Positions 63,346 through 64,000 of a stretch of DNA of 64,000 bases are shown here, in pieces; positions within the stretch are counted from its first letter, which is position 1, and the number at the start of each line of letters is the position of its first letter. This stretch comes from Terrimesophilobacter mesophilus (GTDB taxonomy: Bacteria; Actinomycetota; Actinomycetes; Actinomycetales; Microbacteriaceae), in NCBI RefSeq assembly GCF_014200375.1, contig NZ_JACHBP010000001.1:1302001-1366000 (forward strand). Direction: 5' to 3'. The notes under the pieces are model-generated. The model did not search any database. It was not told the origin of the DNA and saw nothing but the letters and a program-made list of their open reading frames with translations. The position numbers were made by a program, and so were the translations under genes.

Positions 63346-64000
63346 ATGTCGCAAAAGCCGAAGACCTCCGAGCCTGATGACACATACGGCGCAGACCAGA
63401 TCCAGGTTCTCGAGGGTCTCGAGGCGGTGCGCAAACGCCCTGGCATGTACATCGGCTCCACCGGACCCCGCGGGCTCCACCACCTCGTCTACGAAGTCGT
63501 CGACAACTCGGTCGACGAGGCGCTCGCCGGGCACTGCGACCAGATCGACGTCATCATGCGGAAGGATGGCGGCATCCGGGTGACCGACAACGGCCGCGGC
63601 ATCCCGGTGGCGATGAACAAGCAGGAGAAGAAGTCCAGCGTCGAGGTCGTCATGACGATCCTCCACGCGGGCGGCAAGTTCGGCGGCGGCGGATACTCGG
63701 TCTCCGGCGGTCTTCACGGCGTCGGCGTCTCGGTCGTCAACGCGCTGTCGAGCCGGCTGGATGTCGAGGTCCACCGCATGGGGCACGCCTGGCGCCAGGA
63801 GTACCGGCACGGCGTGCCGCAGGCTCCTCTCGCGCAGGAGGAAGCGGTCGAGGGCACCGGCACGATCATCACGTTCTGGCCGAGCCAGGACACCTTCGAG
63901 ACGATCGAGTTCGACTTCGAGACGCTGCGGGCGCGGTTCCAGCAGGTCGCGTTCCTGAACAAGGGCCTGTCGATCGCGCTGCGCGACGAGCGGGACCTCG
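63346..64000 (+). CDS. gyrB: DNA gyrase subunit B, 3' end outside window
   Basis: 218 codons visible. [20 protein letters not shown] is the GHKL start, [13 protein letters not shown] the Mg-binding Asn, [10 protein letters not shown] and [19 protein letters not shown] the ATP lid. The rest lies beyond the window edge. Confidence 0.97.
   Translation, partial: MSQKPKTSEPDDTYGADQIQVLEGLEAVRKRPGMYIGSTGPRGLHHLVYEVVDNSVDEALAGHCDQIDVIMRKDGGIRVTDNGRGIPVAMNKQEKKSSVEVVMTILHAGGKFGGGGYSVSGGLHGVGVSVVNALSSRLDVEVHRMGHAWRQEYRHGVPQAPLAQEEAVEGTGTIITFWPSQDTFETIEFDFETLRARFQQVAFLNKGLSIALRDERDL

Noticed and set aside
1-64000. CRISPR array or restriction/defence operon
   Set aside because: No series of equal repeats with spacers and no cas, methylase or nuclease-type defence genes were seen apart from the Rhs module.

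Overview
The window is high-GC chromosomal DNA from an actinobacterium, most likely a member of Microbacteriaceae. Supporting signs are the gene order around the replication origin (jag-yidC-yidD-rnpA-rpmH-dnaA-dnaN-gnd-recF-DUF721-gyrB), an HspR/HAIR-controlled dnaK operon, a mycothiol-type maleylpyruvate isomerase homologue, a Dcd/Dut-type deaminase, an F420-type oxidoreductase and a DtxR-type iron box. It carries the region left of oriC, oriC itself and the start of gyrB. clpB is cut by the left edge and gyrB by the right edge.

Layout. 1-5.6 kb: heat-shock operon dnaK-grpE-dnaJ-hspR-clpB (minus strand) with two HAIR operators upstream of dnaK. 5.6-20.1 kb: housekeeping and metabolic genes (MFS transporter, PEP-mutase-like enzyme, idi, dcd, amino-acid permease, tRNA-Gly, MarR, D,D-carboxypeptidase, 2OG oxygenase, DUF2470 plus heme oxygenase, PIF1-like helicase). 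20.1-23.84 kb: a short accessory island between a membrane-anchored hypothetical protein and ctaG. It holds a 5'-truncated Rhs gene with a colicin-D-like tRNase tip, a file of small immunity-type genes, a decayed second Rhs toxin end, a HEAT-repeat protein and a stub of an IS3-type transposase. 23.8-31.4 kb: copD/ctaG fusion, HU, zinc-free S14/L33/L28 genes, and the zur-znuB-znuC-znuA zinc block with a Zur-like operator. 31.4-39.6 kb: hisC-type aminotransferase, a WXG100-like protein with a lipase-like partner, protein tyrosine phosphatase, purB, small membrane proteins, and a TetR/FAD-monooxygenase pair with a large palindromic operator. 39.6-43.2 kb: dnaB, rplI, rpsR, ssb, rpsF. 43.3-64 kb: ino1, CCA-adding enzyme, DUF6049, murJ, trxB, trxA, an aminotransferase, parB, parA with two parS sites, rsmG, jag, yidC, yidD, rnpA, rpmH, dnaA, oriC, dnaN, gnd, recF, DUF721 and gyrB.

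How it works together: most of the window is core machinery for replication, segregation, protein folding, membrane insertion and ribosome assembly. The clearest local circuits are HspR-HAIR-dnaK, Zur-znuABC, DtxR box-heme oxygenase, ParB-parS, and TetR with its palindrome at the monooxygenase promoter. The least ordinary part is the Rhs toxin/immunity island at 20.1-23.84 kb. There, one toxin tip is intact but its Rhs body is missing, and at least one older toxin end survives as a frameshifted relic beside its presumed immunity genes. No CRISPR array or rRNA operon was seen.
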